Positions 17,098-26,124 are shown, counted from the stretch's first letter. The stretch is DNA of 64,000 nt from Constrictibacter sp. MBR-5 (GCF_040549485.1 NZ_JBEPTK010000001.1:766253-830252), one strand, 5' to 3'. Program-made: numbers and translations. The notes: generated by a model not told the origin, from the sequence alone.

Positions 17098-18513
17098 ATG
17101 ACCTCCAGCGCCGATCCCTGGCGCCTCTCCGCGGCCGAAGCTTCCGCGCTTCTGGCCCGCCGCGAACTGTCCCCCGTCGACCTCGTCGAGTCCGTGCTGG
17201 CCCGCATCGAGGCGGTCAATCCGGCCCTCAACGCCATCGTCGCCCTCGATGCGGACGGTGCGCGCGCCGCGGCGGCGGCCAGCGCGGCGCGCCATGCCGC
17301 CGGTGCGCCGTTGGGCCCGCTCGACGGCATCCCCCTGACGGTAAAGGACAACATCCTGGTCGCCGGCCTGCCCGCCGTCTGGGGCAGCAACCTGTACCGC
17401 GACCACGTGCCCGAAGCGGACGAACTGCCCGTCGCACGCCTGCGCGCCGCCGGCATGGTGGTGCTCGGCAAGACCAACGTCCCCGAGTTCACGCTCCAGG
17501 GCTACACCGACAACCGCGTCTTCGGCCCGACACGCAACCCCTGGAACACCGACCTCACCCCCGGCGGCTCCAGCGGCGGCGGCGTCGCGGCAGTGGCATC
17601 GGGGATGGGGCCGGTGGCGCTCGGCACCGACGGCGGCGGCTCGATCCGCCGCCCCGCCTCGCACACCGGCCTCGTCGGCCTGAAGCCGAGCATCGGCCTC
17701 GTCGCGCGCTGCGACAGCCTTCCGCAAATCCTGCTCGATTGCGAGGTGATCGGTCCGCTGACCCGCACGGTGGCCGACGCAGCCCTGCTCACCGCGCACA
17801 TGTCGGGCGCGGACGTCCGCGACCCGCTGTCGCGCTGGGCCGCGCCGCTGTCGCCCGTCGATCTCTCGCCGCCGCCTCCCCTGCGGATCCTCTATGTGCC
17901 GCGGTTCGGCGACAATCCGGTCGATCCCGCGATCGCCGCCGCCTGCGCCGCGGCCGCCGCGCGCTTCGCCGCCCTCGGCCACGCCGTAGAGGAAGGCCCG
18001 GTGCCGTTCGACGTCGACAGCCTCACGGAACTGTGGGGTGTCATCGGCCAGGCGGCGGTGGCCTGGCTGCTGGACGCCCATCCCGGCCGAGAGGCCGAGG
18101 TCGGGGAGAGCTATCCGCCGATGGCCGAGGCCGGCCGCGCCACCGGCGCCGCACGCTACCTGGACATGATGCTCCGCATCGCCGCCTTCCGGCGCCACAC
18201 CGCCGAACTGTTCGAGCGGGTCGACGTCGTGATGACGCCCTCGGCCGCCGCCCTGCCCTGGCCGGCAGCGACGCCGTTCCCGCCGGAGATCGACGGCCGC
18301 CCTGTCGGGCCGCGCGGCCATGCCGTGTTCACCAACTGGGTCAACATCGCCGGCCATCCCGGCCTGAACCTGCCGGCCGATCCCGATCCGGCGACCGGCC
18401 TGCCGATCGGCTTCCAGCTGGTCGGAGGCTTCGGCCGCGACGGCCTGCTGCTGCGGCTGGGCGCCCAGTACGAAGCGGCGCACCCCTTCGCACAGCGCCG
18501 CCCACCGATCTGA
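17098..18513 (+). CDS. Amidase signature family amidase
   Basis: A 471-residue amidase-signature hydrolase with the complete Ser-cisSer-Lys triad: K83 in TVKDN, S158 in GGSSGG and S182 in GGGSIRRPAS, at the usual spacing (S158 to S182 is 24). Members hydrolyse amides such as glutamine-tRNA, acetamides or aryl amides; the GatA-like tRNA role is unlikely without gatB or gatC nearby. An in-frame GTG at 17080 overlaps the DctM stop and is an alternative start. Its place at the end of the TRAP operon suggests that it acts on the imported substrate. It is convergent with the phosphatase gene, with only 7 bases between stops. Confidence 0.88.
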   Translation: MTSSADPWRLSAAEASALLARRELSPVDLVESVLARIEAVNPALNAIVALDADGARAAAAASAARHAAGAPLGPLDGIPLTVKDNILVAGLPAVWGSNLYRDHVPEADELPVARLRAAGMVVLGKTNVPEFTLQGYTDNRVFGPTRNPWNTDLTPGGSSGGGVAAVASGMGPVALGTDGGGSIRRPASHTGLVGLKPSIGLVARCDSLPQILLDCEVIGPLTRTVADAALLTAHMSGADVRDPLSRWAAPLSPVDLSPPPPLRILYVPRFGDNPVDPAIAAACAAAAARFAALGHAVEEGPVPFDVDSLTELWGVIGQAAVAWLLDAHPGREAEVGESYPPMAEAGRATGAARYLDMMLRIAAFRRHTAELFERVDVVMTPSAAALPWPAATPFPPEIDGRPVGPRGHAVFTNWVNIAGHPGLNLPADPDPATGLPIGFQLVGGFGRDGLLLRLGAQYEAAHPFAQRRPPI

Positions 18514-18520
18514 CGGGGGA

Positions 18521-19117
18521 TCAGAGGATCGAGACGTGCCACCCCTGGCGCTCGCGGTAGATCTCCAGCGGCGTCGCGTTCTGCCGGGCCGGCTCGTCGA
18601 CGATGGCACCGAGGGCCGCCACGATCACGCGCAGCACGCCGCCGTGCGACACGATCAGCGGCGGCTCGTCGTGCGTCTCCGCGGCGCACACGATCTCCGC
18701 CACGCCGCGCTTGGTGCGGTCGATGAAGCCCTGGAACGTCTCGCCCTCGGGCGGATCGTAGAGCCAGTCCAGCGTCGTCGAGGTCGTGCCGATCAGGCTG
18801 CCGAAGAAGCGCTCGCGCAGGTCGGGCATGAAGGTGATCGGCTTGCCCGTCAGCCGCGCGATGGTCTCGCCCGTCTCCTGAGCGCGCCGCATGTCGCTGC
18901 AGAAGATGTGGCGGAACGCCACCCCCTTCAGTTTCTCGCCGGCCGCCTCGGCCTGGGCGCGGCCGGTCTCGTTCAGCTCGATGTCCGGTCCCTGGATGAT
19001 CCGGCTGAAATTGCCCGCCGTCTGCCCGTGGCGGCAGAACAGGAACCGGTCGATCTTCGGTTCGATCGGCGGGATGGCGGCGAGTGTAAAGGCTTCGCCT
19101 TCGGCTTCCGACGTCAT
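18521..19117 (-). CDS. Histidine phosphatase family protein
   Basis: A 198-residue phosphoglycerate-mutase-like phosphatase. The catalytic RHG motif is at R29-H30-G31 (FCRHGQT), and the second catalytic His is in VSHGG. A short N-terminal extension precedes the core. Members dephosphorylate sugar phosphates, nucleotides, cobalamin intermediates or proteins; I cannot assign the substrate. The ATG at 19117 has an AGGAGG site upstream. It lies 29 bases downstream of the ParA-like gene on the same strand, so the two are probably cotranscribed. Confidence 0.87.
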   Translation of the reverse strand: MTSEAEGEAFTLAAIPPIEPKIDRFLFCRHGQTAGNFSRIIQGPDIELNETGRAQAEAAGEKLKGVAFRHIFCSDMRRAQETGETIARLTGKPITFMPDLRERFFGSLIGTTSTTLDWLYDPPEGETFQGFIDRTKRGVAEIVCAAETHDEPPLIVSHGGVLRVIVAALGAIVDEPARQNATPLEIYRERQGWHVSIL

Positions 19118-19146
19118 GGGTGGTCCGTCCTCCTCGTCTCGTTGAT

Positions 19147-19776
19147 CTAGAGTCGCGACAATATTTCTTCCGCCAATGCTGCGATCTCGCGGGCCGCGGC
19201 ACCCCGCGGCTCGGTCTCGGCCGCCGCCCGCCCCTCCGCCAGTGCCGAGGCTAGCACCACCCTGTTGCCGATCCGCGTCGCCGCGATGGGCGCCCCCAGT
19301 TCGAAGATGCGGGCGTGCATCGTCTCGGTCAGCTTCGCGCGCGGCGGCACCCGGTTCATGACCAGCAGGGCCGCGGTCCCCTCGGCGGCAGCCAGTTCCA
19401 GAGTCTGTTTCGTGGCCCAGACGTCCATCGGACTGGGCTGCACGGGAACGACGACGATCCGCCCGGCGCGGATGGCGATCCGCGCCTCCGTCTCGTCGTG
19501 CGGTGGGCTGTCGATCAGCACGATGTCGTAGCGCTTGGCCAGCGCGTCCGCCTCGTTGCGGACCCGGTAGCCCGGCACGCTGCCGACCGACAGCACGTTG
19601 GCGAGGCCCTGCTCGGCGCGGATCTCGTTCCAGAGGGTGAGCGAGCGCTGTGGATCGATGTCGATGGCGGCCACGCTGCGGCCGGCCATGGACCACGCCA
19701 CCGCCAGATTGGCGGCCAGCGTCGTCTTGCCCGATCCGCCCTTGCGCTGGGCGACGGTCACTATCCTGCCTGGCAC
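19147..19776 (-). CDS. ParA/MinD family ATPase, orphan
   Basis: A 209-residue deviant Walker A ATPase. The P-loop KGGSGKTT is at residues 12-19, followed by AIDIDPQ (D39, D41) and a Walker B-like IVLIDSPP. The size matches the compact ParA proteins that position cargo such as chemoreceptor clusters or carboxysomes, or that serve small plasmids. No ParB gene lies next to it. The start is a GTG at 19776 with AAGGGAG 6 bases upstream; the frame extends further but without a comparable site. The histidine phosphatase gene follows. Confidence 0.85.
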   Translation of the reverse strand: MPGRIVTVAQRKGGSGKTTLAANLAVAWSMAGRSVAAIDIDPQRSLTLWNEIRAEQGLANVLSVGSVPGYRVRNEADALAKRYDIVLIDSPPHDETEARIAIRAGRIVVVPVQPSPMDVWATKQTLELAAAEGTAALLVMNRVPPRAKLTETMHARIFELGAPIAATRIGNRVVLASALAEGRAAAETEPRGAAAREIAALAEEILSRL

Positions 19777-19845
19777 ATCGATCTCCCTTCGGCGGGCGCA
19801 GGATAGCGGTGCTGCAAGGTCGAAGCCACCGCACAACGCACCCGC

Positions 19846-20550
19846 TCAGCCCGCGCGCCGCGCCCCCTCCTCGGGTCCGAGGAACGCACGGAACGCGGCG
19901 AGGCCGTCGGGCGTGAAGGTGACGGCCCGGCTGTCGGGCTCACGCCGCGCCCAGCCGCGCGCGAGAATCGTCTGTGCCAGTGCAGCACCCAGGCTTCCCG
20001 CGAGGTGATGCCGCCGCTCGCTCCAGTCGAGACAGGCACGGCACACCGGCCGCGGCCTCGCCTCCAGAGCACCGATGTCGATGCCTTCCGCCGCGAACCG
20101 GGCGCGTCCCGCCGCCGTCACCCCCACCCCGTCCGCCGTCGCGGCGATCAGGCCCTGTGCCGCCAGCGCCTCGTAGAGCAGCGTCCCCATCTCGCCGGCG
20201 AGGTGGTCGTAGCAGATGCGGGCGCGCCGCAGCGCGGGGTCCTTTGGGCCGGGGCGGGTGCGAGTCCGGCCCAGGTTCGCCGCCAGCCCCATGATCGCCT
20301 CGACCGCCTCCGCCACCTCCGGCCCGGCGATCCGGAAATAGCGGTGCCGGCCCTGGATCTCGACGACCAGCAGCCGCGCCTCGACCAGCCGCGACAGATG
20401 GCTGCTCGCCGTCTGCGGCATCACGCCCGCCTCGCGCGCCAGTTCGCCCGCCGTCAGCGCCCGCCCCGCCATCAGCGCCGCCAGCATGTTCGCCCGCGCG
20501 GGGTCGCCCAGCAGCGTCGCCAGCGCCGCGATGTCCGGTCCTTCCTTCAT
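19846..20550 (-). CDS. ArsR-type winged-helix transcriptional regulator
   Basis: A 234-residue regulator. An N-terminal ArsR HTH domain (LLGDPARANMLAALM, then GVMPQTASSHLSRLVEARLL) is followed by a longer C-terminal extension with cysteines in ICYDHLAGEMG and VCRACLDW. The IC-x-DH-LAG motif is typical of a subgroup of ArsR regulators, and the cysteines could sense metals or thiol reagents. The ATG at 20550 was chosen; an in-frame ATG also lies at 20562. It is divergent from the MFS transporter at 20677, which it probably controls from the 126-base gap. Confidence 0.87.
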   Translation of the reverse strand: MKEGPDIAALATLLGDPARANMLAALMAGRALTAGELAREAGVMPQTASSHLSRLVEARLLVVEIQGRHRYFRIAGPEVAEAVEAIMGLAANLGRTRTRPGPKDPALRRARICYDHLAGEMGTLLYEALAAQGLIAATADGVGVTAAGRARFAAEGIDIGALEARPRPVCRACLDWSERRHHLAGSLGAALAQTILARGWARREPDSRAVTFTPDGLAAFRAFLGPEEGARRAG

Positions 20551-20676
20551 GGCCGCCACCATAGCAGGTCGCCGACGGCGACGCTTCGGGGCGCATCGAA
20601 ACGACCGGCCCGGCAGCTTCCATAGGGTCGACGCCACGCCGGCCGCTGGGGCCGATGCGAAGCGGGAGGCTCCTCG

Positions 20677-21960
20677 ATGACCATGCGCGATCACCCTCTC
20701 CCCTTCTTCGGCTGGCGCGTCGTCGCCGCCGCCTTCGTCATGGCGACGTTCGGCTGGGGCGTCGGCTTCTACGGCCCGCCAATCTTCCTGCACGCGGTGC
20801 ACGCCGAGCGGGGCTGGTCGCTGCCGACCGTCTCGGCCGCCGTCACCGTGCATTTCCTGGTCGGTGCCGCCGTGGTCGCAGGCCTGCCGGCACTCCATAA
20901 GCGCTTCGGGCTGTCCCGGGTGACCGCGGCCGGAGCGGTCGCGCTGGCCTCCGGCGTGCTCGGCTGGTCGCTCGCCCGGGAGCCCTGGCAGCTCTTCCTC
21001 GCGACCCTCTTCAGCGGCGGCGGCTGGGTGACGATGGGTGCCGCCGCGGTCAACGCGACCGTGGCACCCTGGTTCGTGGCCGACCGCCCGAAGGCGCTCT
21101 CCGCCGCCTACAACGGCGCCAGCGTCGGCGGCATCCTGTTCGCGCCGCTCTGGGTCGCGGGCATCGCGGCGCTGGGCTTCCAGCTCGCGGCGGCGCTGAT
21201 CGGGATCGCCATGGTCGCGGTGATCGGCATCCTCGCCGCCCGCGTCTTCGCGATCCAGCCCGCCGACCTGGGGCAGTTTCCGGACGGCCGCCCCCCCGGC
21301 ACCGAGGCCGCCAAGGCCGGCGCCGGCGCCCTACACCGGATCGCGGCGCCGCTCCCGCTGCGACCGTGGCGCGACAGGCGCTTCCTGACGCTCTCCGGCG
21401 GCATGGCATTCGGCCTCTTCGCCCAGATCGGGCTGCTCGCCCACCTGTTCTCGCTGATCGTGCCGGCCCTCGGCGTGCAGGGCGCCGGACTCGCCATGAG
21501 TCTCGCCACCGGTACGGCCATCGCCGGGCGCACGGCGTTCGGCTGGCTCATGCCGGCCGGGGCGGACCGCCGCCGCGTCGCCGCCGCGAGCTACCTCGTC
21601 CAGCTTGTCGGCTCCGTCCTGCTGCTCGTGGCGGGCATGCAGGACCCGATGATCGTCCTGGCCGGGATCGTCCTGTTCGGGTTCGGCATCGGCAACGCCA
21701 CCTCGCTGCCGCCGCTGATCGCGCAGGTGGAATTCGCCAGGGACGACGTCGCCCGCGTGGTGGCACTGATCGTCGCCGTCGGCCAGGCCGGCTACGCCTT
21801 CGCACCGGCCGCCTTCGGGGCGCTGCGTGCGCTCTCCGAGCCGGCCGGCGGCGACACCGCCGTCTTCGCCGCGACCGCCGCGATCCAGGCGCTCGCCATC
21901 GCCGTCTTTCTCGCCGGCCGCCGCCGCAAGCCTGTCCGACTTTCCGCGCAAACGCCTTGA
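20677..21960 (+). CDS. MFS transporter
   Basis: A 427-residue major facilitator with 12 predicted membrane segments and a central cytoplasmic loop (DGRPPGTEAAKAGAG, about residues 206-225). It starts MTMRDHPLPFFGWRVV, and the conserved first helix is rich in Gly and aromatic residues. The ATG has GGGAGG 7 bases upstream. No specific family motif gives the substrate; the OFA/monocarboxylate-like N-terminus and the divergent ArsR regulator suggest an inducible exporter or acid transporter. Confidence 0.85.
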   Translation: MTMRDHPLPFFGWRVVAAAFVMATFGWGVGFYGPPIFLHAVHAERGWSLPTVSAAVTVHFLVGAAVVAGLPALHKRFGLSRVTAAGAVALASGVLGWSLAREPWQLFLATLFSGGGWVTMGAAAVNATVAPWFVADRPKALSAAYNGASVGGILFAPLWVAGIAALGFQLAAALIGIAMVAVIGILAARVFAIQPADLGQFPDGRPPGTEAAKAGAGALHRIAAPLPLRPWRDRRFLTLSGGMAFGLFAQIGLLAHLFSLIVPALGVQGAGLAMSLATGTAIAGRTAFGWLMPAGADRRRVAAASYLVQLVGSVLLLVAGMQDPMIVLAGIVLFGFGIGNATSLPPLIAQVEFARDDVARVVALIVAVGQAGYAFAPAAFGALRALSEPAGGDTAVFAATAAIQALAIAVFLAGRRRKPVRLSAQTP

Positions 21961-22024
21961 ACCCGCCGCCGTCACGGACTCCAATGCCGCCCGAACACCA
22001 CCCGACCCGAGACGCGGACCAGCC

Positions 22025-22627
22025 TTGGCCTCCAGCAGCACATCACCCGACAAGCCGCCGCGCGCCTGGCAGCGCATGCTTTCCGGCCGGCGGCTCGACA
22101 TCCTCGACCCCTCGCCGCTCGACGTGGAGATCGAGGACGTGGCGCTCGGCCTGTCGCGCGTCGCGCGCTGGAACGGCCAGACGGTGGGCGACCACGCCTT
22201 CACCGTGGCGCAGCACTCCATCCTCGTGCTCGACCTGCTCGAGGCGGCGAACCGCGACGCGCCGCGCAAGCTGCGCCTGGCGACCCTGCTGCACGACGCC
22301 AGCGAATATGTGACCTCCGACCTGATCACCCCGTTCAAGGCGGCGCTGGGCCCCGGCTACAAGGGCGTGGAGCACGGGGTCGGACGGGCCGTCAATCTGC
22401 GCTTCGGCCTGCCGGGCGACCTGCCCGACGCCTGGGCGGCCGAGATCAAGCGCGCCGACAAGACCGCCGCCTTCCTGGAGGCCGTCGAGGTCGCGGGCTT
22501 CGCCCCCGCCGAGGCACGCAAGGTCCTCGCCTATCGCCGCCGCGCGCCCGACATGCGCCTGGAGGCGTGGCCGGCCGAGCGGGCGCGCGCCGCCTACCTG
22601 GACCGCTTCCGCACCCTTGCTCTCTGA
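22025..22627 (+). CDS. HD domain hydrolase, YfbR-like
   Basis: An HD-domain phosphohydrolase of about 200 residues. The metal-binding set is visible: His in DHAFTVAQH, the HD pair in LLHDASEY and a later Asp in IKRADKTAA. Family members include 5'-deoxynucleotidases such as YfbR. The open frame starts well upstream, but the conserved part begins PPRAWQRMLSGRRLD, so I place the start at the TTG at 22025; the true start is uncertain. It follows the MFS gene by 64 bases and could be part of the same transcript. Confidence 0.78.
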   Translation: MASSSTSPDKPPRAWQRMLSGRRLDILDPSPLDVEIEDVALGLSRVARWNGQTVGDHAFTVAQHSILVLDLLEAANRDAPRKLRLATLLHDASEYVTSDLITPFKAALGPGYKGVEHGVGRAVNLRFGLPGDLPDAWAAEIKRADKTAAFLEAVEVAGFAPAEARKVLAYRRRAPDMRLEAWPAERARAAYLDRFRTLAL

Positions 22628-22724
22628 GAGTGCATCACGACGCGCGACGCTGGCGGCCGAGCATATCGGCGGCGTCAGCGATTGGGTGAACCGCACATTC
22701 CCAGGCTCAGGCCGGCCACGACTG

Positions 22725-22744
22725 CGCCAGATATCGCCAGATAT
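22725..22744 (+). repeat. Tandem 10-base direct repeat in AT-rich promoter region
   Basis: CGCCAGATAT occurs twice in direct succession (22725-22734 and 22735-22744), then runs into an AT-rich stretch with ATACTG and TTATACATAT. The stretch 22628-22928 contains no convincing gene. It is the most AT-rich intergenic stretch I noticed and probably carries the promoter and regulator sites of the RTX gene downstream. Confidence 0.6.
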
Positions 22745-22890
22745 ACTGTAGTTATACATATCCCGTTATGTTAAGCGGTGACGCTGGCTCTACGGGCCGC
22801 CGAAAATGCTGACGGTTTCTTGCACGATGCCCGGCCACGACGAGGCATTTATCATTCGTTAACATTCTTCAGCTACCCGTGGCGCCGAAA

Positions 22891-22899
22891 GGGGGGGGG
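22891..22899 (+). repeat. Nine-G homopolymer tract upstream of the RTX gene
   Basis: Nine consecutive G residues lie 29 bases before the proposed GTG start of the RTX/beta-helix gene. Apart from the artefactual window end, I noticed no longer G run. A second tract, eight A residues at 22937-22944, lies inside codons 3-6 of the gene. Homopolymers of this length can slip during replication. Confidence 0.8.
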
Positions 22900-22928
22900 A
22901 TTAGTACCACCGGATGAAGGGGCGAACC

Positions 22929-25900
22929 GTGGCGGGAAAAAAAATCGAACTCACGGACAAGACGGATTACGCCAAAGGAACTGCAGACGCCGACGTATTC
23001 ACCACCTGGATGAGCAAGCTGAGTTCGAAGGACAAGGTGGTTGCCGGCGAGGGTGTCGACACATTCAAGATCATCAACGGCAAATTCACCTTGAAGACGG
23101 CGGATCTGCCGCTATTCACCGGCATCGATGCGATTGATGTGACCGCGGGTTCGCAGTCCAAGCTGACGATTGATCAAAAGTTCGTCGACCAGTCCGACAA
23201 AGGAACGATCACGATCAAGCATGGGGGGATCGCGTTTCTCGACACCTCGGGTGTCGGCGACGCATCGGACGTGATCGTTCAGGGCGGCAACGGCGTCACC
23301 CTCGCCAACGGCGTGGACAACCTCGTCACCATCGGGAGCGGCGGCGGGAAGGTCTACGGGGGGTCCGGCGACGACGTCATCGTCGGGGGCAGCGGCGCGG
23401 ATCTCCTCGTCGGTGGCGGCGGGGCGGACGTGCTGACCGGTGGCCGCGGCGGTGACACGATGCGCGGCGGCAGCGACGCCGATCTCTTCGTCGTTGAAGC
23501 CGGCGCGAAGTCACTGTTGATCGAGGACTTCAGCACCGACAGCGCCATCGAGAAGGTCGACCTGACGGCGCTCGGTCTCGGCGGTTTCAAGGACCTCAAG
23601 ATCAAGAGTTACAGCGGCGGCACGAACGTCGACGCGGGCGGCGTCCAGATCCAACTCGCCGGCGTGGACAGCAAGGCGCTCGACGCGAGCGACTTCATCT
23701 TCTCGCAAGCGGACAAGAACACCAGCCATTTCCGGTTCGAGGCCGGTGCGTCCGCAGCCGAGATTCAGGCTTCCTTGCGTCATGCGCCCGCTGGGGCGGT
23801 GATCGAACTTGGCGCCGGCGAGTTTCACTTCGACAGTACCCTTTATATCGACCGGCCGGACATCGAACTCCGGGGCGCCGGCTCCTCGCAGACCAAGATC
23901 ATCTTCGATCTGGCCGGCGGCAGCGAAAAGAACGGGATCGTCGTAGGCGACCAGGTTCATCTCAAGGCCTATAACGCCGTCGCCTTCACGGCGAATGCCA
24001 AAGCCGGTGCGACAGCGATCTCGGTAAAGGACGCGAGCAAGTTCAAGGCCGGAGACTTCGTCTACTACAGCCAAGCCAACGATCAGGAATTCTTTTCCAA
24101 GGAAGGGTATACGAAGGTCAGTTGGAAGGGGACCGATCCGTTGCGGGAAGGGCTCGCACAGGTCGAAAAGGTTTCCGGTAGCACGCTTACGCTCGACCGA
24201 CCGCTGAACTTCGACCTGGCCTCCGGCAAGGCCACCGTGACGCCCTTCGACATGCTCGAAGGCATCAAGATTCACGGCTTGGAAATCGGGTTCGACCTCG
24301 GCGCTGCCGATCCCTACAACTTTTCGAACACGAAGATGCCGTTCGAAAGCGCAGGTGCGCTGAAGATCCAGAACACCTTCGGAGCGAGCGTCTCCGACAT
24401 CAGCGTCGTCGACGCGCCGAGCAACGCCATCTGGTTCAGTCGCGCCCTCGACCTGAAGGCCGACCAGCTCCGCACCGAAGGCGCCCACAACAAAGGTGGC
24501 GAAGGCAACGGTTACGGCGTGATTCTCGACGAGGTCTCGGACAGCTCGATCAGCAACATAACCGCTCTGGAGATGCGGCACAGCGTGCTGTTCGGTGCCT
24601 GGAACTCGGAATTCGGCAATGACATCCATGTCAAGCTGACCGATCGCGACATCAATTTCCATGGCGGTCCCGACGCCGGGAACACAGTGGTCGTCGACAA
24701 GTCGATTGCCAACTACACCGACAAGAACTGGACGATCGTCAGCCAGGGCGGCGAGCTCATCCATCCGCCCACCGATCTTGACAAGAATGCAGTCTTCTTC
24801 CGTGAAGCCGTAGCCGGTGATCTGAACGACTGGATGCGCGGCCACGACGGTGGGTCACGGCTTTCCGGCGGCGACGGCAACGACACGATCACGGGTGGGA
24901 AGGGCCGCGACGTGATCGCCGGCGATGCCGGCGACGACAGGCTGGAAGGTGGCGCCGGGGCCGACCGTTTCGTGTTCGAAACCGGCGATGGCATGGACAC
25001 GATCTACGGCTTCAACCGGGCCGAAGGCGACGTTCTCGAACTGCGCAACTTCGCCATCGACAATCTGGCGGATGCCGGCTTCAGGACGAGCGGATCCGAT
25101 CTGATCCTCGATCTGGGCAGTTCGAATGGGATCGTTCTCAAAGGTATGGCGAAAACCGCCGTCAAGGACGTGCCGGTCGCGTTCACGACGGAGGGCGACA
25201 CGGGGGTGACTCTAAAGTCGTCGATCAGCGCGAAGATCCTGATGGGGTCGCATGCCGACGACCTGTTCAACGTCTATATCAGCAATATCAACTCTTCTTC
25301 GAAGATCATTGGCGGCGACGGGACGGATACCATCAAGTTTCTGAGCGGCTCTTTCACCTTCGATAGCCGCAAGTTCGGCGGCATCGAAGGCATCGACGTC
25401 ATCGACCTCTCTGGAACGTCCAAGCCCAAGCTTTTCATAGACACGAAGCTCGTCGACGCCTCCGACAGCGACCAGCTGTTGCTGCGCGTCGGTTCCAAGG
25501 GGATCGAGAGTCTCGAAACCGCCGACCTGCCCAGCAAGATGAAAGTGGTGATCGACGGATCGGGCCAGGTGAAGCTCGCGGCCGCTGGTGCCGAGGTCGA
25601 ACTGTCCGACAGCGGCAAGCACTATGTGACCGGCAACAAGGGCAACGACTTCGTCCGATCCGGAAAAGGGAGCGATCGCATCGAACTCGGTGCCGGGAAG
25701 GATACGATCATCGCCGGTGGCGGCAACGACACCCTGGCCGGCGGTTCCGGTGCGGACAAGTTCGTCTTCGGGCCCGGCAGCGGAGACAATGTGATCAAGG
25801 ACTGGAGTTCGGAGGACCTGCTGGTTTTCGAGGACTTCAAGGCTGGATCCACCGTGCATCAGAAGGTGGTTTCCGAAGGCCTCCTGCTGACGCTCCCCGA

Positions 25901-25967
25901 CGATTCCTCCGTGCTGCTGTCCGGGATCAAGTCGAAGGTTGCGAGTTCCGACATCGACTGGGCGTAG
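22929..25967 (+). CDS. Secreted RTX (calcium-binding repeat) protein with central right-handed beta-helix
   Basis: A protein of about 1012 residues without an N-terminal signal peptide, as expected for type I secretion. Order: an N-terminal module with IDAIDVTAG; RTX nonapeptides (GGSGDDVIVGGSGADLLVGG) near residues 145-185; a pectate lyase/epimerase-like beta-helix from about 270 to 600 (starting FRFEAGASAAEIQ, with ELRGAGSS); a second RTX block (GGDGNDTITGGKGRD); a C-terminal module resembling the first (IEGIDVIDLSG); and a final RTX block. The start is GTG with AAGGGG 6 bases upstream; ATG at 22914 is an alternative. GC is near 60% in a sampled line, below its neighbours. It may bind or modify acidic polysaccharide (alginate epimerase-like). 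No type I secretion genes are adjacent. Confidence 0.85.
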   Translation: MAGKKIELTDKTDYAKGTADADVFTTWMSKLSSKDKVVAGEGVDTFKIINGKFTLKTADLPLFTGIDAIDVTAGSQSKLTIDQKFVDQSDKGTITIKHGGIAFLDTSGVGDASDVIVQGGNGVTLANGVDNLVTIGSGGGKVYGGSGDDVIVGGSGADLLVGGGGADVLTGGRGGDTMRGGSDADLFVVEAGAKSLLIEDFSTDSAIEKVDLTALGLGGFKDLKIKSYSGGTNVDAGGVQIQLAGVDSKALDASDFIFSQADKNTSHFRFEAGASAAEIQASLRHAPAGAVIELGAGEFHFDSTLYIDRPDIELRGAGSSQTKIIFDLAGGSEKNGIVVGDQVHLKAYNAVAFTANAKAGATAISVKDASKFKAGDFVYYSQANDQEFFSKEGYTKVSWKGTDPLREGLAQVEKVSGSTLTLDRPLNFDLASGKATVTPFDMLEGIKIHGLEIGFDLGAADPYNFSNTKMPFESAGALKIQNTFGASVSDISVVDAPSNAIWFSRALDLKADQLRTEGAHNKGGEGNGYGVILDEVSDSSISNITALEMRHSVLFGAWNSEFGNDIHVKLTDRDINFHGGPDAGNTVVVDKSIANYTDKNWTIVSQGGELIHPPTDLDKNAVFFREAVAGDLNDWMRGHDGGSRLSGGDGNDTITGGKGRDVIAGDAGDDRLEGGAGADRFVFETGDGMDTIYGFNRAEGDVLELRNFAIDNLADAGFRTSGSDLILDLGSSNGIVLKGMAKTAVKDVPVAFTTEGDTGVTLKSSISAKILMGSHADDLFNVYISNINSSSKIIGGDGTDTIKFLSGSFTFDSRKFGGIEGIDVIDLSGTSKPKLFIDTKLVDASDSDQLLLRVGSKGIESLETADLPSKMKVVIDGSGQVKLAAAGAEVELSDSGKHYVTGNKGNDFVRSGKGSDRIELGAGKDTIIAGGGNDTLAGGSGADKFVFGPGSGDNVIKDWSSEDLLVFEDFKAGSTVHQKVVSEGLLLTLPDDSSVLLSGIKSKVASSDIDWA

Positions 25968-25978
25968 TTCCGCTCCAC

Positions 25979-26013
25979 CGGTACCCGACCGCGCCTCCCG
26001 CGGTCGGGTACCG
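25979..26013 (+). terminator. Perfect 15-bp hairpin after the RTX gene
   Basis: The arm 25979-25993 pairs without mismatch with 25999-26013 around a 5-base loop, starting 12 bases after the RTX stop. No T-run follows, so it is a terminator-like or mRNA-protecting hairpin rather than a classical intrinsic terminator. Confidence 0.75.
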
Positions 26014-26124
26014 CCTGCTGCGGAGACATCCCCGGCGGAGCCGCTATCGAACGCTCGGTGAGGAACCTGAGGCCGGTGCGGCCGCTTCCTCGTGCGCATG
26101 TCCCGTTGCACGGCGAGGCGAAGG

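Noticed and set aside
22778..23137. A 119-codon open frame overlapping the RTX start
   Set aside because: It runs in another frame through the RTX coding region, shows no domain, and fits a shadow frame.
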